From NCBI GenBank assembly GCA_963702235.1, contig CAVPBZ010000022.1, positions 225,072-289,071 of the forward strand: a stretch of DNA of 64,000 bases. Direction: 5' to 3'. The notes beneath the pieces are model-generated. The model saw only the letters and a list, made by a program, of their open reading frames with translations. It made no database searches and was not told the origin of the DNA. Source of the stretch: PALSA-505 sp963702235. Lineage in GTDB: Bacteria > Actinomycetota > Actinomycetes > Streptosporangiales > Streptosporangiaceae. A program made the position numbers and the translations under genes. Position 1 is the stretch's first letter. Every line of letters starts with the position of its first letter. Below, piece after piece: positions 15,432 through 26,791 of this stretch.

Positions 15432-17104
15432 TGAATAGCACAGCCGCGGGCTGGCTGCAGTTCGCCCTGCTGTTTGCGGCCCTTGCCGTCTGCTACGTGC
15501 CGCTGGGCAACTACCTGGCGCACATCTTCACCACCGACAAGGACTGGCGGATCGAGCGCGGCCTCTACAAGCTGCTGGGCATCGACCGCAAGGCCGACCA
15601 GAAGTGGAGCACGTACATCCGCAGCGTGCTGGCGTTCTCTTTCGTCAGCGTGCTGTTCCTGTACGGCATGGAGCGGCTGCAGCACTGGCTGTTCTCGTTC
15701 GTCGGGCAGCCCATGGTGAACGTGCCGCAGAACACGGCCTGGAACACCGCCGTCTCGTTCGTGACGAACACCAACTGGCAGAACTACGCCGGCGAATCCA
15801 CGATGACCTACATCGTGCAGATGACCGGGCTGGTGGTGCAGCAGTTCATGTCCGCCGCGGTCGGCCTGGTGGTGGCGATCGCGATGATCCGGGGCTTCAC
15901 CCGGTCCCGGACCGACAAGCTGGGCAACTTCTGGGTGGACGTCACCCGCGCCATATTGCGGCTGCTGATCCCGCTGTCGATCGTCGGCGGGCTGGTGCTC
16001 ATCGCCACCGGCGCGATCGACAACTTCCACGCCTACCAGACGGTCACCACGCTCTCCGGCGCGCACCAGACGATCCCGGGCGGCCCGGTGGGCTCGTCGG
16101 AGATCATCAAGAACATGGGGAACAACGGCGGCGGCTGGTTCAACACCAACTCCGCGCACCCGTTCGAGAACCCCAACCCCTTCTCGAACTGGTTCGAGAA
16201 CTTCACGTTGCTCCTTATCCCGTTCGCCACGCCGCGGGCGTTCGGCCGGATGATCAAGGACAACCGGCAGGGCTACGCCCTGCTCGCCGTCATGGTGATC
16301 ATCTGGGCCGCGGCCGTCGGCGGGATCAGCCTCTTCGAGGCGCACACCGGCACCGGCGGCACCGCCACGATCCTCGCGCACCACGCGGCGGAGGGCACGG
16401 AGGTACGGTTCGGCACGCCCGCCTGCTCGATGTGGGCGGCGTCTACCACGGTTACCTCCACCGGCGCGGTGAACTGTTTCCATGATTCGCTGACACCGTT
16501 CGGCGGCGGCATCGCGCTGTTCGATATCGCCCTCGGCGAGATCGCCCCCGGCGGCATCGGGGCCGGCATGTACGGCATACTCATCCTGGCGATCGTCACC
16601 GTGTTCGTGGCCGGGCTGATGGTCGGCCGGACGCCGGAGTACCTCGGCAAGAAGATCCGGCCGGTGGAGATGAAGTACGCGGCACTGTACTTCCTCACGC
16701 TGCCGGTGGTCATCCTCACCGCGGCCGGCCTCTCGATCGGCACCAAGGTCGGGCAGAGATCAATCTTCAACCCGGGCCCGCACGGCCTGACCGAGGTCGT
16801 CTACGCGTACGCCTCGATGGCCAACAACAACGGCTCGGCGTTCGCCGGCCTGGGCAGCGGCGCGACCTGGTACCAGACCCTGGGCGGCATCGTGATGCTG
16901 CTCGGCCGGTTCGCGCCGGAGATCTTCGCGCTCGGCCTGGCCGGGTCGCTGGCCAGACAGAGCCCGGTGCCCGCGAGCGCGGGCACCCTGGATACCAGGA
17001 CGCCCCTGTTCGTCGGCATGGTCGTCGGCGTGATCCTCGTCCTCGTCGGCCTGACCTACTTCCCCGCACTCGCACTCGGACCGTTCGCCGAAGGGCTGCA
17101 CTGA
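15431..17104 (+). CDS. kdpA: KdpA, potassium-binding subunit of the Kdp ATPase
   Basis: The channel-like subunit that selects K+ for the high-affinity Kdp pump. 557 residues with about ten hydrophobic segments, as usual. The selectivity-loop signatures are visible, for example NNGGGWFNTNSAHPFENPN (about 232-250) and the later GGGIALFDIALGEIAPGGIG. The GTG start overlaps the kdpF stop. One base separates its stop from kdpB, so the subunits are made together. An extra loop near residues 300-345 contains two cysteines (ACSMW and NCFHD) that may form an external disulfide. Confidence 0.97.
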   Translation: MNSTAAGWLQFALLFAALAVCYVPLGNYLAHIFTTDKDWRIERGLYKLLGIDRKADQKWSTYIRSVLAFSFVSVLFLYGMERLQHWLFSFVGQPMVNVPQNTAWNTAVSFVTNTNWQNYAGESTMTYIVQMTGLVVQQFMSAAVGLVVAIAMIRGFTRSRTDKLGNFWVDVTRAILRLLIPLSIVGGLVLIATGAIDNFHAYQTVTTLSGAHQTIPGGPVGSSEIIKNMGNNGGGWFNTNSAHPFENPNPFSNWFENFTLLLIPFATPRAFGRMIKDNRQGYALLAVMVIIWAAAVGGISLFEAHTGTGGTATILAHHAAEGTEVRFGTPACSMWAASTTVTSTGAVNCFHDSLTPFGGGIALFDIALGEIAPGGIGAGMYGILILAIVTVFVAGLMVGRTPEYLGKKIRPVEMKYAALYFLTLPVVILTAAGLSIGTKVGQRSIFNPGPHGLTEVVYAYASMANNNGSAFAGLGSGATWYQTLGGIVMLLGRFAPEIFALGLAGSLARQSPVPASAGTLDTRTPLFVGMVVGVILVLVGLTYFPALALGPFAEGLH

Positions 17105-17105
17105 G

Positions 17106-19226
<2,121 letters not shown>

Positions 19227-19245
19227 CCTGTGATGCCTTGTGAAA

Positions 19246-19261
19246 GCCCATTCGGATGGGC
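19246..19261 (+). other. Small hairpin between kdpB and kdpC
   Basis: GCCCAT-TCGG-ATGGGC forms a six-base-pair stem with a stable tetraloop in the 98-base gap between kdpB and kdpC, the only sizable gap in the structural operon. It may set the relative expression or message stability of the two parts. Confidence 0.4.
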
Positions 19262-19324
19262 ACCACAGTCGCAGCCAGTTTCGGCTCAGGAATCAATCTC
19301 GCGCCGTTTTGAAAAGGTGTCACT

Positions 19325-19972
19325 ATGAACCGCCTTCCCGGCATCGTCCGGCAGCACCTCGCAGCGCTGCGCCTGCTCCTGGTCTTCACCGTGATCACCG
19401 GGATCATCTACCCGGTCTTCATGTGGGGGGTCGCGCAGGCAGCGTTCAACAAGCAGGCCAACGGCTCCACGGTCAGCTTCCACGACCGCGTGGTCGGCTC
19501 CAGCCTGCTCTGCCAGGAGTTCGTGGACGCGAAGGGCAATCCGCTGGCGCAGTACTTCCAGCCGCGCCCGTCGGCCGCGATCCCGACGCCGACACCCAAG
19601 GGCGACTACGGCTGCGACCCGACGTTCTCGTCGGCGTCGAACCTGGGGCCCAATAACCCCGTGCTGATCAAGCTGATCAAGCAGCGGCAGCAGCAGATCG
19701 CGGCGTTCGACCACGTCAAGATCTCGCAGATCCCGCCGGACGCGGTCACCGCGTCCGGTTCGGGCCTGGATCCGGACATCTCCCCGGCGAACGCGGCCAT
19801 CCAGGTGAACCGCGTCGCCGCGGCCCGGCACGTCAGCCCGGGCGTGGTCAGCGCGCTGGTCGCCCAGTACACGGATGGCCGCCTGCTCGGCTTCCTCGGC
19901 GAGCCGGTGGTGAACGTGCTGGAGCTGAACGTCGCCCTGGATCAGAAGTACCCGGTCTCCTCCGGAAGCTGA
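19325..19972 (+). CDS. kdpC: KdpC, accessory subunit of the Kdp ATPase
   Basis: A single-pass subunit (membrane segment about 13-35) with a large external domain that increases ATP affinity of the complex. Typical features are present: FNKQANGS near the membrane, GSSLLCQEF, YFQPRPSA, and the C-terminal NVLELNVAL. 215 aa is normal. It completes the pump operon; the regulator genes follow 24 bases later on the same strand. Confidence 0.95.
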   Translation: MNRLPGIVRQHLAALRLLLVFTVITGIIYPVFMWGVAQAAFNKQANGSTVSFHDRVVGSSLLCQEFVDAKGNPLAQYFQPRPSAAIPTPTPKGDYGCDPTFSSASNLGPNNPVLIKLIKQRQQQIAAFDHVKISQIPPDAVTASGSGLDPDISPANAAIQVNRVAAARHVSPGVVSALVAQYTDGRLLGFLGEPVVNVLELNVALDQKYPVSSGS

Positions 19973-19996
19973 GCACAGCCGATGGGGGAAGCGGTG

Positions 19997-20806
19997 ATGC
20001 ACGGGCGGGGCCACCGGACGGCTCCGTCCGTGCACTCCGTGCCGCGCACGCAGCGGGTGCTCATCGTCGAGGATGAGCGCGCCCTGCTGCGGGCCCTGCG
20101 GATCAACCTGCGCGCCCGGGGGTACGAGGTCACCACCGCGGCGACCGGCCGGGCGGCGCTGACCGAGGCGACCAGGCGGCCGCCGGACGCGGTGCTGCTC
20201 GACCTCGGACTGCCGGATGTGGACGGCGTCGGGGTGATCGAGGAGCTGCGCACCTGGTCCCGGGCTCCGGTCATCGTGCTGTCCGGGCGGACCGGCTCGG
20301 GGGACAAGATCGGGGCGCTGGACGCCGGCGCCAACGACTACGTGACCAAGCCGTTCGACATCGAGGAACTGCTCGCCCGGCTGCGCGCCGCGCTGCGCCG
20401 GGACGAGCCGGTCGGCGCGACCGACATCTCGCTGGGCAGCTGGACGATCGACCTGGTCGCCTACACCGCGACCTGGGCGGCGGGCGGAGCGGACCCGGCG
20501 GAGACGGAGACGGCGGAGACGGAGACGGCGGACCCGGCGGCGGAGACGGCGCGGCTGACCCCGACCGAGTGGCGGCTGCTGGAGATCCTGCTGCGGCATC
20601 CCGGCCAGCTGGTGCCGGCCGGACGGATACTCACCGCCGTGTGGGGTCCCGGTTATGAGCGGAACACCAACTACCTCCGGTTTCACATGGCCAAGCTGCG
20701 GCGCAAGCTGGAGGATGACCCGTCCCGGCCGCGGTACCTGCTGACCGAGCCCGGCATGGGCTACCGCTACGAGCCGGACGGGACCTCACCTGGCCGCCGC
20801 TCGTGA
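19997..20806 (+). CDS. kdpE: KdpE-type response regulator (first copy)
   Basis: An OmpR-family regulator with a receiver domain (phosphoacceptor Asp69 in LLDLGLPDVDG, Lys in VTKPFD) and a winged helix (about 170-260, ending EPGMGYRYEP). The linker carries an acidic repeat (TETAETETADPAAET) absent from the second copy. ATG 19997 follows GGGGGAAG at a good distance; the ATG at 19982 has none. It lies between kdpC and kdpD, so the operon has a regulator on each side of the sensor. It probably binds the CGCATG array, either alone or competing with the second copy. Confidence 0.9.
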   Translation: MHGRGHRTAPSVHSVPRTQRVLIVEDERALLRALRINLRARGYEVTTAATGRAALTEATRRPPDAVLLDLGLPDVDGVGVIEELRTWSRAPVIVLSGRTGSGDKIGALDAGANDYVTKPFDIEELLARLRAALRRDEPVGATDISLGSWTIDLVAYTATWAAGGADPAETETAETETADPAAETARLTPTEWRLLEILLRHPGQLVPAGRILTAVWGPGYERNTNYLRFHMAKLRRKLEDDPSRPRYLLTEPGMGYRYEPDGTSPGRRS

Positions 20807-20891
20807 CCGCGGCCACGCCGCGGCCGTGCCGCCGGCGACGTGCGGGAATGCCCGGCCGGCGGCACACTGTTGGTGAGCTGACGGGACAATC

Positions 20892-23642
20892 ATGAACGAC
20901 ACTGGCGAGAACGAGCAGCCGGACCCCACGGTCCGGCAGACCGACGCGGCGGGCCGGCAGGCCGACGGGCGGCCCGACCCGGCGGTCCAGCTGGGCGACG
21001 GGCCGGGCCGGCAGGCCGCGCCTCCCGGCCGCGGGCAGCTGCGGATATACCTGGGCAGCGCGGCCGGCGTCGGCAAGACCTACGCGATGCTCTGCGAGGG
21101 TCACCGGCGGACCGAACGCGGCGCCGACGTGGTGGTGGCCTTCGCCGAGACGCACGGGCGGCCGCACACCGCGGCCCTGCTGGACGGCCTGGAGATCATT
21201 CCGCGCGTTCCGGTGCCGTACCGGGGCAGCGTCTTCGAGGAGATGGCGCTGGACGCGGTGCTCGCTCGCAAGCCGCAGATCGCCCTCGTCGACGAGCTGG
21301 CGCACACCAACGTGCCGGGCAGCCGGAACACCAAGCGGTGGCAGGACGTCGAGGAGCTGCTGCAGGCCGGTATAGACGTCATCAGCACGGTGAACGTGCA
21401 GCACCTGGAGTCGCTCAACGACGTGGTCGGGAAAATCACCGGCGTGCCGCAGCGGGAGACGGTCCCCGATGCGGTGGTGCGCGCGGCCGACCAGGTCGAG
21501 CTCGTCAACATGACGGCGGAGGCGCTGCGGCGGCGGATGGCGCACGGCAACATCTACCCGCCGGCGAAGATCGACGCCGCGCTGAACAACTACTTCAGGC
21601 CGGGCAACCTGACCGCGCTGCGCGAGCTCGCCCTGCTCTGGCTGGCCGACAAGGTGGACGAGGGCCTGCAGAAGTACCGCCTGGAGCACGGGATCCACGA
21701 CACCTGGGAGGCGCGGGAGCGGGTCGTGGTCGCGCTCACCGGCGGGCCGGAGGGCGACACGCTGATCAGGCGCGCGGCCAGGATCGCCGCTCGCACCGCC
21801 GGCGGCGAGCTGCTCGTCCTGCACGTCACCAGGGCCGACGGCCTGACCGGCGCTGACCCGGCGGCGCTGGCCGGCCAGCGCCGCCTGGCCGAATCACTCG
21901 GCGGCACCTACCACCAGGTGGTCGGCGACAACATCCCGCAGGCGCTGCTCGAGTTCGCCCGCGCGGAGAACGCCACCCAGCTCGTGCTCGGCGCCAGCCG
22001 GCGGTCCTGGCCGCTGGCCCTGCTGACCGGCCCCGGGATCGGGGCCAGGACCATCCGGGGCTCCGGCGACATCGACGTGCACATCGTCACCCACGCGGAG
22101 ATGGGCCGCGGCCGCGGCCTGCCGCAGGCCCGGGTCAGCGGCATCACCCTGCGCCGCAGGATCGCCGGTTACGTGCTGGCGGCCGCGCTCGCCCCGCTGC
22201 TGACGCTGCTGCTGGCCAGCATGCGGGGTAGCCTCAACCTCACCAGCGACGTGCTGGCGTTCTTCGTCGCGGTCATCGTGGTGGCGCTGACCGGCGGGTT
22301 CGTCCCCGCGGTGCTGGAGGCGATCGCCGGGTCGCTGCTGCTCAACTATTACTTCACCCCGCCGATCCACAAGTGGACCATCGCCGAGGCGAACAACGCG
22401 CTGGCGCTGGGCGCGTTCGTGATCATCGCGCTGCTGGTCAGCTCCGTGGTGGATCTCGCCGCCCGGCGGACCAAGCAGGCCGCGCGGGCCGGCGCGGAGT
22501 CTGAGCTGCTCGCCACCACGGCCGGCAGCGTGCTGCGCGGCCAGCGGGTGGTGGCCGCGCTGCTCGACCGGATCCGCGAGGCGTTCGGCATGGAGTCGGT
22601 CACGCTGCTGGAATCCACGCCGGTGGCGGCCGGTCCCTCCCGCGGCCCGGTCACCGGGTGGACGGCGGTAGCGAGCTCAGGCGAGTCCGCGGTGGCCAGC
22701 CCGGCCGAGGCGGACGTCGATGTGCCGGTCACCGAGACACTGACGCTCGCGCTGCGCGGGCACGCGCTGCCGGCCGCGGACCGCCGGGTGCTCGGCGCAT
22801 TCGCCGCCTACGCGGCAGTGGCCCTGGAGCAGCAGCGGCTCGCCGCCGAGGCGGAGGCGGCCCGGCCGATCGCCGCCGCCGACCGGATGCGGACCGCGCT
22901 GCTGCGGGCGGTCAGCCACGACCTGCGCACGCCGCTGGCCGCGGCGACGGCCGCGGTCACCAGCCTGCGCTCGGCGGACGTGGACTGGGGGGCCGAGGAC
23001 AGGGAGGAGCTGCTGGCCACCGCGGACGAGTCGCTGCAGACCCTCGCCCATCTGGTCGGCAACCTGCTCGACATGAGCCGGCTGGAGGCCGGCGTGCTCT
23101 CGGTGTTCCCCCGGCCGGTCGGGCTGGAGGAGATCGTGGCGCGGTCGCTCGACGACCTCGGGCCGGCCGGCCGCTCGGTCCTGGTGGAGATCGCCGATTC
23201 GGTGCCCGAGGTGCTCGCCGACCCGGGCATCCTTGAGCGGGTGATCGTAAACCTGACCGGCAACGCGCTGCGTTACTCGCCGCCGGGCGACCCGCCGCTG
23301 CTGACCGCGAGCGCACTCGGCGACCGGGTCGAGCTGCTGGTGATCGACCGCGGGCCCGGCATCCCGGAGGCGGACAGGACACGGATGTTCGTGCCGTTCC
23401 AGCGGCTCGGCGACACCGACAACAACACCGGCGTCGGTCTGGGCCTCGCGCTGTCCCGCGGCTTCGCCGAGGCCATGGGGGGCACGCTGGAGCCGGAGGA
23501 AACGCCGGGCGGCGGGCTGACCATGATCTTGTCCCTGCCGGCCGCGGAGCCAGGGCCGGGCGATTCCGGGCCGGCCGGGCCCGGCCGGCGCGAACGCGAG
23601 GCCATGCCGGCGGCCGACGCCCCCCGAGGCGGGACGCGGTAG
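20892..23642 (+). CDS. kdpD: KdpD, potassium/turgor sensor histidine kinase
   Basis: A 916-residue sensor. Order: N-terminal KdpD domain (about 48-255) with Walker A GSAAGVGKT (Lys62), a universal-stress-like domain (about 270-385), four membrane segments (about 410-520), a GAF-like linker, the dimerisation domain with phosphoacceptor His676 in AVSHDLRTPL, and the ATPase domain with NLTGNALRYSP, DRGPGIPE and GVGLGLALS. It senses K+ and ionic stress and phosphorylates KdpE. Its stop overlaps the start of the second KdpE gene (TAGTG). Confidence 0.96.
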   Translation: MNDTGENEQPDPTVRQTDAAGRQADGRPDPAVQLGDGPGRQAAPPGRGQLRIYLGSAAGVGKTYAMLCEGHRRTERGADVVVAFAETHGRPHTAALLDGLEIIPRVPVPYRGSVFEEMALDAVLARKPQIALVDELAHTNVPGSRNTKRWQDVEELLQAGIDVISTVNVQHLESLNDVVGKITGVPQRETVPDAVVRAADQVELVNMTAEALRRRMAHGNIYPPAKIDAALNNYFRPGNLTALRELALLWLADKVDEGLQKYRLEHGIHDTWEARERVVVALTGGPEGDTLIRRAARIAARTAGGELLVLHVTRADGLTGADPAALAGQRRLAESLGGTYHQVVGDNIPQALLEFARAENATQLVLGASRRSWPLALLTGPGIGARTIRGSGDIDVHIVTHAEMGRGRGLPQARVSGITLRRRIAGYVLAAALAPLLTLLLASMRGSLNLTSDVLAFFVAVIVVALTGGFVPAVLEAIAGSLLLNYYFTPPIHKWTIAEANNALALGAFVIIALLVSSVVDLAARRTKQAARAGAESELLATTAGSVLRGQRVVAALLDRIREAFGMESVTLLESTPVAAGPSRGPVTGWTAVASSGESAVASPAEADVDVPVTETLTLALRGHALPAADRRVLGAFAAYAAVALEQQRLAAEAEAARPIAAADRMRTALLRAVSHDLRTPLAAATAAVTSLRSADVDWGAEDREELLATADESLQTLAHLVGNLLDMSRLEAGVLSVFPRPVGLEEIVARSLDDLGPAGRSVLVEIADSVPEVLADPGILERVIVNLTGNALRYSPPGDPPLLTASALGDRVELLVIDRGPGIPEADRTRMFVPFQRLGDTDNNTGVGLGLALSRGFAEAMGGTLEPEETPGGGLTMILSLPAAEPGPGDSGPAGPGRREREAMPAADAPRGGTR

Positions 23643-24358
23643 TGCCGCGGGTGCTCGTGGTGGACGACGAGCCACAAATCCTGCGGGCGCTGCGGATCAA
23701 CCTGCGGGCCCGGCAGTACGAGGTATGCACCGCAGCCACCGGCCCCGAGGCGCTCTCTGTCGCCGCCAAGCACCCGCCCGACCTGGTGATACTCGACCTC
23801 GGCCTGCCCGGCCTGGACGGCCTGGAGGTGATCGAGGGGCTGCGCGGCTGGACCACGGTACCGATCATCGTGCTGTCCGGGCGGGCCGACAGCACGGACA
23901 AGGTGGAGGCACTCGACGCCGGAGCGGATGACTACGTGACGAAGCCGTTCGGAATGGAGGAACTGCTGGCCCGGATGCGCGCGGCCGCACGGCGGGCGCA
24001 CGGGACCGATGCGCTGCCCCGGATCCGGCTCGGCACGCTCACCGTGGACCTGGCCGCCAAGCGGGTATCCCGGGGGGACGGCGAAGAGGCGGGGGACGTC
24101 CATCTCACCCCCACCGAATGGCACCTGCTCGAGGTGCTGCTGCGCAACCCGGGCAAGCTGCTGTCGCGGCGGCAGCTGCTCACCGAGGTGTGGGGGCCCG
24201 GCTACGCGGACGCGACCGGGAACCTGCGGCTGTACATGACCCAGCTGCGCCGCAAACTGGAGCCGGACCCGCCGCGGCCGCGCTGGCTGATCACCGAGCC
24301 CGGGATGGGCTACCGCTACCAGCCCGGACCCGACGACGAGCCGGCGGACAGCCGCTGA
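23642..24358 (+). CDS. kdpE: KdpE-type response regulator (second copy)
   Basis: 238 residues: a receiver domain with Asp52 in LDLGLPGLDG and Lys in VTKPFG, and a winged helix ending EPGMGYRYQP. It shares long identical stretches with the first copy (RALRINLRAR, the PxLR and WGPGY regions), so the two arose by duplication within this family. The GTG start overlaps the kdpD stop by one base, the classical kdpDE arrangement; this copy is the more standard in position and length. It lacks the acidic linker repeat of the first copy. Confidence 0.92.
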   Translation: MPRVLVVDDEPQILRALRINLRARQYEVCTAATGPEALSVAAKHPPDLVILDLGLPGLDGLEVIEGLRGWTTVPIIVLSGRADSTDKVEALDAGADDYVTKPFGMEELLARMRAAARRAHGTDALPRIRLGTLTVDLAAKRVSRGDGEEAGDVHLTPTEWHLLEVLLRNPGKLLSRRQLLTEVWGPGYADATGNLRLYMTQLRRKLEPDPPRPRWLITEPGMGYRYQPGPDDEPADSR

Positions 24359-24401
24359 CGGAGCGGATGCCGATTTGCACCGGCCCGCGGCGGGCCGCAC
24401 C

Positions 24402-25262
24402 ATGAGAAGCATGCGGGTCCCTGGTGCCCGGCGACTGGCCGGACTGAGCCCGCGCCGCCGGATCTTCGTGGTCTGCAGCAGCCTGTTCCTCGCCGTGGCC
24501 GCCGTGGCGGCCAGCCTGCAGGGTGCGGGCGCGTTCAGCGGCCCGGCGGCATCGCTGAGCCAGACGACTCCCGGCGTGGTGGTGCTCGTCCCCGGCTACG
24601 GCGGCAGCACCAGCGCGCTGGACGTGCTGGCCGACCGGATCCGCAGCACGGGCCGGGTAACCGAAATCGTCCGGCTGCCAGGCAACGGCACCGGCGACCT
24701 CGCGGCGCAGGCGTCCGTGCTGAACAACTACGTGAACCGGGCCCTGCGCACCGGGCTGGGCCTGGTGGACGTGATCGGGTACTCAGCGGGCGGCGTGGTC
24801 GCCCGGCTGTGGGACGTCACCTATGACGGGGCGCGGAAGGCCAGCCGGATCATCACGCTCGGCTCGCCGCTGAACGGGACCAGGATCGCGGCGGCGGGAA
24901 ACGCGGCCGATCCGGCGGCGTGCCCCGTGGCCTGCCAGGAGCTCGTGCCGGGCAGCACGCTGCTGAGCCGGCTGCAGAAGACCCCGGTGACCAGGCGGCC
25001 GGGCTGGCTGTCGCTGTGGACGACGGGCGACCAGGTGGTCCGGCCGCCGGACTCGGCGCGGCTGGCCGGCGCGGTCAACGTCCCGCTGCAGGCGGTGTGC
25101 CCGCAGGTGCTGATCGCGCACGGCCAGCTGCCGTCCGACCCGCTGGTCATCGGGATCGTGCTGCGCGCGCTGGCCGGCGGCCCGCTGACGGTGCCGGGCC
25201 ACGCGGATTGCGCCGTGCTGCAGGCGCTGGGCAGCACCGGGCCGCCCGGTACGTCCGGGTGA
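24402..25262 (+). CDS. Secreted alpha/beta-hydrolase (lipase/esterase)
   Basis: A signal-anchor (about 25-48) followed by an alpha/beta-hydrolase fold. The nucleophile is Ser128 in GYSAGG, the oxyanion strand is VVLVPGYGGST, the acid is probably the Asp in WTTGDQVV and the His in the C-terminal GHADC. Several cysteines (CPVACQE, AVCPQV, DCAVLQ) suggest disulfides and an extracellular protein. It resembles class-2 lipases. ATG 24402 or ATG 24411 are both possible starts. Its stop codon lies in the first copy of a three-unit tandem repeat. Confidence 0.82.
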   Translation: MRSMRVPGARRLAGLSPRRRIFVVCSSLFLAVAAVAASLQGAGAFSGPAASLSQTTPGVVVLVPGYGGSTSALDVLADRIRSTGRVTEIVRLPGNGTGDLAAQASVLNNYVNRALRTGLGLVDVIGYSAGGVVARLWDVTYDGARKASRIITLGSPLNGTRIAAAGNAADPAACPVACQELVPGSTLLSRLQKTPVTRRPGWLSLWTTGDQVVRPPDSARLAGAVNVPLQAVCPQVLIAHGQLPSDPLVIGIVLRALAGGPLTVPGHADCAVLQALGSTGPPGTSG

Positions 25263-25335
25263 ACTGCGGGCGCGGCTGTCCGGGTGAACTGCGGGCGCGG
25301 CTGTCCCGGTGAACTGCGGGCGCGGCTGTCCCGGC
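25258..25335. repeat. Three-copy 25-base tandem repeat spanning a stop codon
   Basis: Three near-identical copies with a 25-base period (GAACTGCGGGC begins at 25261, 25286 and 25311), differing by one base at the junction. The lipase stop TGA (25260-25262) lies in the first copy and is duplicated in each later copy. Nothing else was recognised between 25263 and 25409. Confidence 0.9.
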
Positions 25336-25409
25336 GGCCGTTGGCGTGCGTTGCGCAGTCGGGTACTGGCGGCTGAGATCGCGGGCGGCCGCCGGCTAGC
25401 GTCGCCGCC

Positions 25410-26540
25410 GTGGAGCGGGTGGAGATCGCGGTTGTCGGGTCCGGCGTGATCGGTTCGGCGACCGCGCGGGCGCTCGCGGCCCGCGGTGTCCCGGCCGTGC
25501 TGCTGGAGCAGTTCGATCTCGGCCACGCCCGCGGCTCCTCGCACGGCGCGACCCGGATCTTCCGGCTCGCCTACCCCGATCCGGGGTATGTGCGGATGGC
25601 CGTCAGCTCCCGCGAGGCCTGGGCGCAACTGGAGGACGACGCCGGCGAGGAACTGCTGGTCCGGACCGGCGGTCTCGACGCCGGCCCGGGTGCGAGCTCG
25701 TGCGCGGCGGCGCTGGCCGAATCCGGCGTGCCGCACGCCTGGCTGGAGACCGGCGAGGTGTCCGGGCGGTTCCCCGGGATAGCGGCGCGGCCCGGCGAGC
25801 GGATGCTGTTCCAGCCCGATGCCGGGGTGCTGCTGGCCGGCCGTGCGGTGGCGGCGCTGCAGCGAGTGGCCGTCCGCGACGGTGCGGAGGTACGGGCGCG
25901 GACCCCGGTACTCGGCATCGAGCCCCGGAGCGACGGGGTAGTCCTGCGCACACCGGCCGGGGAGATCGCCGCGAAGGTGGCCGTGGTAGCTGCGGGCGGC
26001 TGGTGCGGCGGACTGCTGGCCGGGGCGGTAAGCCGCGTCCCGCAACTGACGGTCACGCTGCAGCAGGTGCGCTACTTCGCGCCCCGGGCGGGCGGGGGCG
26101 CGTGGCCGACCCTGATCGACTGGTCCGCCGCGGGCGCGGACTGGTATGTCGTGCCCGCCGTCGGCGGCGCGCCGGGGGTGAAAGTCGCGACGCACGTTCC
26201 TGGCCGGGCCGTCGATCCGCGGTCCGGGCCATTCGGCGAGATCGATGACGCGGTGGAGGAGGCGGCTGCGCGCTACGTCCGGGAGCGGCTGGCGGGCCTG
26301 GTCCCGGACGGCCGGGCCGCCGAGACCTGCCTCTACACGATGACGGCGGACGAGCACTTCGTCCTCGACCGGGAAGGTCCGGTCGTCGTCGGCGGTGGCG
26401 GCTCGGGTCACGCGTTCAAGTTCGGTCCGCTACTCGGCGAGATGCTGGCCGACCTGGCCCTCGGCCAGGACACCCAGATCCCCCGAGACCGGTTCGCGCT
26501 GTCCCGCCCGGCCCTGGCCCCGCACGAGACCCGGCACTAG
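25410..26540 (+). CDS. FAD-dependent amine oxidase of the monomeric sarcosine oxidase / N-methyltryptophan oxidase type
   Basis: A flavoprotein of 376 residues that oxidises a secondary amine such as an N-methyl amino acid, giving formaldehyde and hydrogen peroxide. The dinucleotide fold is VVGSGVIGSATARAL, with GSSHGATRIFR, typical of this family. Cys307 in TCLYTMTADEHFVLD is the position where monomeric sarcosine oxidases attach FAD covalently. The C-terminal GGGGSGHAFKFGPLLGEMLADL is also diagnostic. No transporter or formaldehyde dehydrogenase gene lies beside it, so the physiological substrate is open. Confidence 0.9.
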   Translation: MERVEIAVVGSGVIGSATARALAARGVPAVLLEQFDLGHARGSSHGATRIFRLAYPDPGYVRMAVSSREAWAQLEDDAGEELLVRTGGLDAGPGASSCAAALAESGVPHAWLETGEVSGRFPGIAARPGERMLFQPDAGVLLAGRAVAALQRVAVRDGAEVRARTPVLGIEPRSDGVVLRTPAGEIAAKVAVVAAGGWCGGLLAGAVSRVPQLTVTLQQVRYFAPRAGGGAWPTLIDWSAAGADWYVVPAVGGAPGVKVATHVPGRAVDPRSGPFGEIDDAVEEAAARYVRERLAGLVPDGRAAETCLYTMTADEHFVLDREGPVVVGGGGSGHAFKFGPLLGEMLADLALGQDTQIPRDRFALSRPALAPHETRH

Positions 26541-26596
26541 GCTCGGCAGGCCCGCGCCGGTGGTCGCCGGTCCCCCAGGCGCGCTTGCCGCCCACC

Positions 26597-26660
26597 TTGC
26601 ACACGCTGCGACCACGGAATCGAGACAAATCGCCCCCGTTCTTGGTCGCAGCGTGTGCAA
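26597..26660. repeat. Perfect 18-base inverted repeat
   Basis: TTGCACACGCTGCGACCA (26597-26614) and its exact complement (26643-26660) enclose a 28-base loop. It lies 56 bases after the sarcosine-oxidase-like gene. It has no T-run and no matching target-site duplication that I can see. It could be a terminator, the end pair of a tiny degenerate mobile element or a protein-binding palindrome. The rest of the 251-base gap holds no gene. Confidence 0.85.
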
Positions 26661-26791
26661 AGTCAAGATGATCAAGGTTTTGACGTCACGATTAGGGAGT
26701 GGGACCGCGGGCGGACGACGACTATGACCGATGAGTCTTACGTGCGGGGACGGTCTGTACGGGTGCGGCGCACGGAAGGAGTACCAAGGCA

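Noticed and set aside
26597..26660. Insertion-sequence ends
   Set aside because: No transposase and no target duplication; only 64 bases long.
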